Part shown: positions 61,995 to 64,000 of the stretch, one piece after another
How positions within the stretch are numbered: the stretch's first letter is position 1
Layout of the letters: every line of letters starts with the position of its first letter
NCBI GenBank assembly: GCA_036245525.1
Contig: BTPG01000005.1
Coordinates: forward strand, 125,046,264-125,110,263
Reading direction: 5' to 3'
DNA length: 64,000 nt
Origin: Semisulcospira habei
Lineage: Eukaryota > Mollusca > Gastropoda > Semisulcospiridae
Translations under genes and position numbers: made by a program
Notes under the pieces: model-generated
Database searches by the model: none
The model's input: the letters and a program-made list of their open reading frames with translations, nothing else
What the model was told of the DNA's origin: nothing

Positions 61995-62475
61995 GGAAAC
62001 ACAACAGGCAAAATAGCAAACCAAACAAAACAAACCCAAAACTAAAAGTAAAAAAAAGAAAAGAAAAAGCCAATTTTCGAAGTACTCCTTTCAAGACACA
62101 ACAAATACCTGCTTTGACTATGAGGCACATTTTAAAAAAAAAAATCACAATTCCCACAACCATTGGGAGTTTAAAGTGCTCTTGACGCTCTGTGCTTCGC
62201 CGGCGCAGATTTGTGGCGTTCACTTCGGGAGATGGATACGAGGGAAGCTTCTCTCCAGCCCAGCCAATCGATAGCTTTAGTTCCCCAGAGAGTGGAGAGC
62301 CAGTGCCAGGCTTTGTCCTCTCACCTTTTCAGTCTCCCCGCCCCGCCCCCTCCCCTCCTGCCACGCCATACGCACGGTACTATATTGTATATTTTCGATT
62401 CAAGTAAGGCATGTCGTGGGCTTTCAATAACACCTTTAGCGGTACAGCTAAAATAGAACTCGACCGTCAAGAATT

Positions 62476-62564
62476 TTAACCGCTTGGCTGTCGGCAGCGA
62501 TTTTTGTCGGTGATCCTACAGGAATCACCTCGACAAAAATCGCTGCCGACAGCCAAAGGGTTAA
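62476..62564. mobile_element. PAL-B with both TTAA ends
   Basis: TTAA 62476-62479 and 62561-62564; CCGCTTGGCTGTCGGCAGCG and inverse; centre GATCCTACAGGAATC. Confidence 0.88.
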
Positions 62565-62689
62565 TTTCATCTGATGAGCCCCTACAGCCTGTAGGCCTAC
62601 CACTATCGTACGCGTTCATCTCCAGTAAGGCACTACCTAATCGTACATTTACACCCCTAGAGGTTGACAGCTCATATAAATCAGCCCCA

Positions 62690-63022
62690 GCAAGAGACAG
62701 AATTCAGGGTCTCCTGAGAATCTATGTCTCATGCAGTCCACCCTAACAAAATCGCTTGCACCCAAAGAGACAAAACTCCAGTGATTCTCTGATAGACTGG
62801 CACAAGAGATGAAAAAATGAGTGAGTGGAAAATTCTCTTTTTCCATCTATTTTTCAGACAAAATGCATAGATTCTCATGAGCCTGTGCAGAATACAGGGG
62901 CTCGTGAGAATCTCCTACTCTTGCTGCCGCAAGAGATCAATGCAGCAAAAGAGACAGAACTCCAGCGTAAAGCACGAGAGAGATTGGAACTAGAGATGAG
63001 AAAATGTGTGTGTGTGGAAAGT

Positions 63023-63084
<62 letters not shown>

Positions 63085-63270
63085 CTCTCTTCACACAAGG
63101 AGGGCGGAATCTCTTTTTCGTCACGCAAGAGGCACAGATTCTCATGAGCCCCTGCAGGCTGCAGGAACTCATGAGAATCTACGCCTCTTGCTGACGCAGG
63201 AAACACAACTCGTGAGCGACAGAGATTGGCACCAGAGATGAGAAAATGGGTGTGTGGAAAAGTGGAAAAG
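62690..63270. repeat. Threefold tandem unit containing PAL-A cores
   Basis: Three PAL-A copies (about 62690-62735, 62862-62925 and 63124-63191) are each followed by the same unrelated tail, with AGAGAC or ACAGAG words and then AGAGATGAGAAAATG (62805, 62992, 63234) and a GTGTGGAAA-like end. Spacings are about 187 and 242, the second longer because of a (TC)n expansion at 63030-63079. Confidence 0.7.
63030..63079. repeat. (TC)n microsatellite
   Basis: About 25 TC units inside the second tandem unit. Confidence 0.95.
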
Positions 63271-63405
63271 TCTTCTCTCTCGCCAGGCGAGGGGTTTTAA
63301 TCGATAAACGTGTTTCCTCCTGATACCGTTACACAGGGGCTGGGGTGTTCCTTTGTCTCTCACCTATGCGGCCGCGGTCGTGTCGTGTCGTAACCATTGT
63401 CAGGT

Positions 63406-63503
63406 CAGCAAAAGACCTTTGGGCCGACTATCGGCCGCAGTGGGCCCGCGCACGGCCGTGCGCGGGCCCACTGCGGCCGACACCCGGCCCGAAGACCTTT
63501 GCT
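63406..63503. mobile_element. PAL-F palindrome, nearly perfect
   Basis: AGCAAAAGACCTTTGGGCCG and inverse with a few mismatches; the centre GGGCCCGCGCACGG/CCGTGCGCGGGCCC is identical to the perfect copy at 11778. TTAA overlaps the right end (GCTTAATGG). Confidence 0.85.
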
Positions 63504-64000
63504 TAATGGAGCAGAGGGCCCGGGTATCTGTCACATACGGCGGTTGACGGAAGAATAATGTGAAATTCACTTCACCGCATCCTATGAGGTATAGCGAATT
63601 TCCAAATCAGTCTTGTGGCGCAGCAGCATCTGGTTTCTGCAGCCACTAGCTATGAGCTCAGACCAAAAAAACAACTGTGGATACTCTTTTTTTTCCCCAC
63701 GAGGACTATTTGAAGGATCTGCTCCAGTCAGTAAAAAGACTTACTAATTCGCAATATCTTTAAAAAAAAAAAATATTATGTTCTTGGTATGTCTTACAAT
63801 AGTGCAGGGCAATTTAAAAGGGCTAGCCTAATTTATCGTTTAAACTTTTTCTTTAGCGGTTGATCGAGGTACAGTATAATATGGACACTGACACTGTACA
63901 AGCTTTTCTCCATGTCTAGCAAAGATGTCCGCCTATCAATTCGCCTACCAATTTTGGTAGTCGTACGGCTTTTATGTGTGTCTGGAAGATACTAATAGAG

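Overview
This looks like a repeat-laden metazoan nuclear genome, most plausibly a mollusc and perhaps a gastropod. The evidence is one spliced gene with GT-AG introns and conserved animal protein blocks, RTE-type and CR1/L2-like LINE fragments, a tRNA-derived SINE, long microsatellites, and very many short palindromic elements. The phylum is my inference from the repeat style and is not proven by the sequence.

The one recognisable host gene is an orthologue of nucleolar protein 4 (NOL4/NOL4L) on the minus strand. Six coding exons at 28627-28770, 27693-27896, 26888-27007, 11484-11690, 10586-10766 and 9199-9359 join in phase into 339 codons ending in TAG. They are the 3' part of the gene. The 5' exons are not identified with confidence; they may lie in or beyond the damaged stretch at 32962-40440. 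Weaker exon candidates are at 40459-40527 and 50390-50495 (minus strand) and at 47582-47671 and 52163-52200 (plus strand).

Most of the rest is mobile DNA. At least ten families of foldback elements are scattered about once per 700 bases. I use local names: PAL-A (arm AAGAGGCATAGATCCTCATG), PAL-B (TTTGGCTGTCGGTAGCG), PAL-C and PAL-D (AAGGGTRGTGCCAGAWTAGC with different outer ends), PAL-E (GCATGCAGCCACCGGTACTG), PAL-F (AGCAAAAGGTCTTCGGGCCG), PAL-G (CTGGTCTGTGATTTTGGACC), PAL-H (GAGTGAGCTTAGTCCTGCGC), and several present once or twice. Intact copies of A, B, C, D and E, and a singleton, are bounded by TTAA and start with CCC or a close variant, as non-autonomous piggyBac-type elements do. Different families often sit end to end sharing one TTAA.

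LINEs: a 5'-truncated RTE-like element (23925-26223, minus) with a 14-base target duplication sits inside a PAL-A element in a NOL4 intron. A near-identical 3' fragment (44216-44715, plus) sits inside a larger repeat whose inverted second copy (16703-18550) preserves the empty site. Other LINE remnants are at 45057-45765, 58090-58190 and 58570-59245.

A 20-base N gap at 32942-32961 is followed by about 7.5 kb (32962 to about 40440) unlike the rest: no PAL elements, rising G content, and from 39241 to 40200 only two C bases and an 88-base G run. I read this as uncorrected or corrupted sequence, not biology. Layout: 1-9198 downstream flank with repeats; 9199-28770 NOL4 exons and introns; 28771-32941 repeats; 32942-40440 gap and damaged sequence; 40441-64000 repeats with a few exon candidates.
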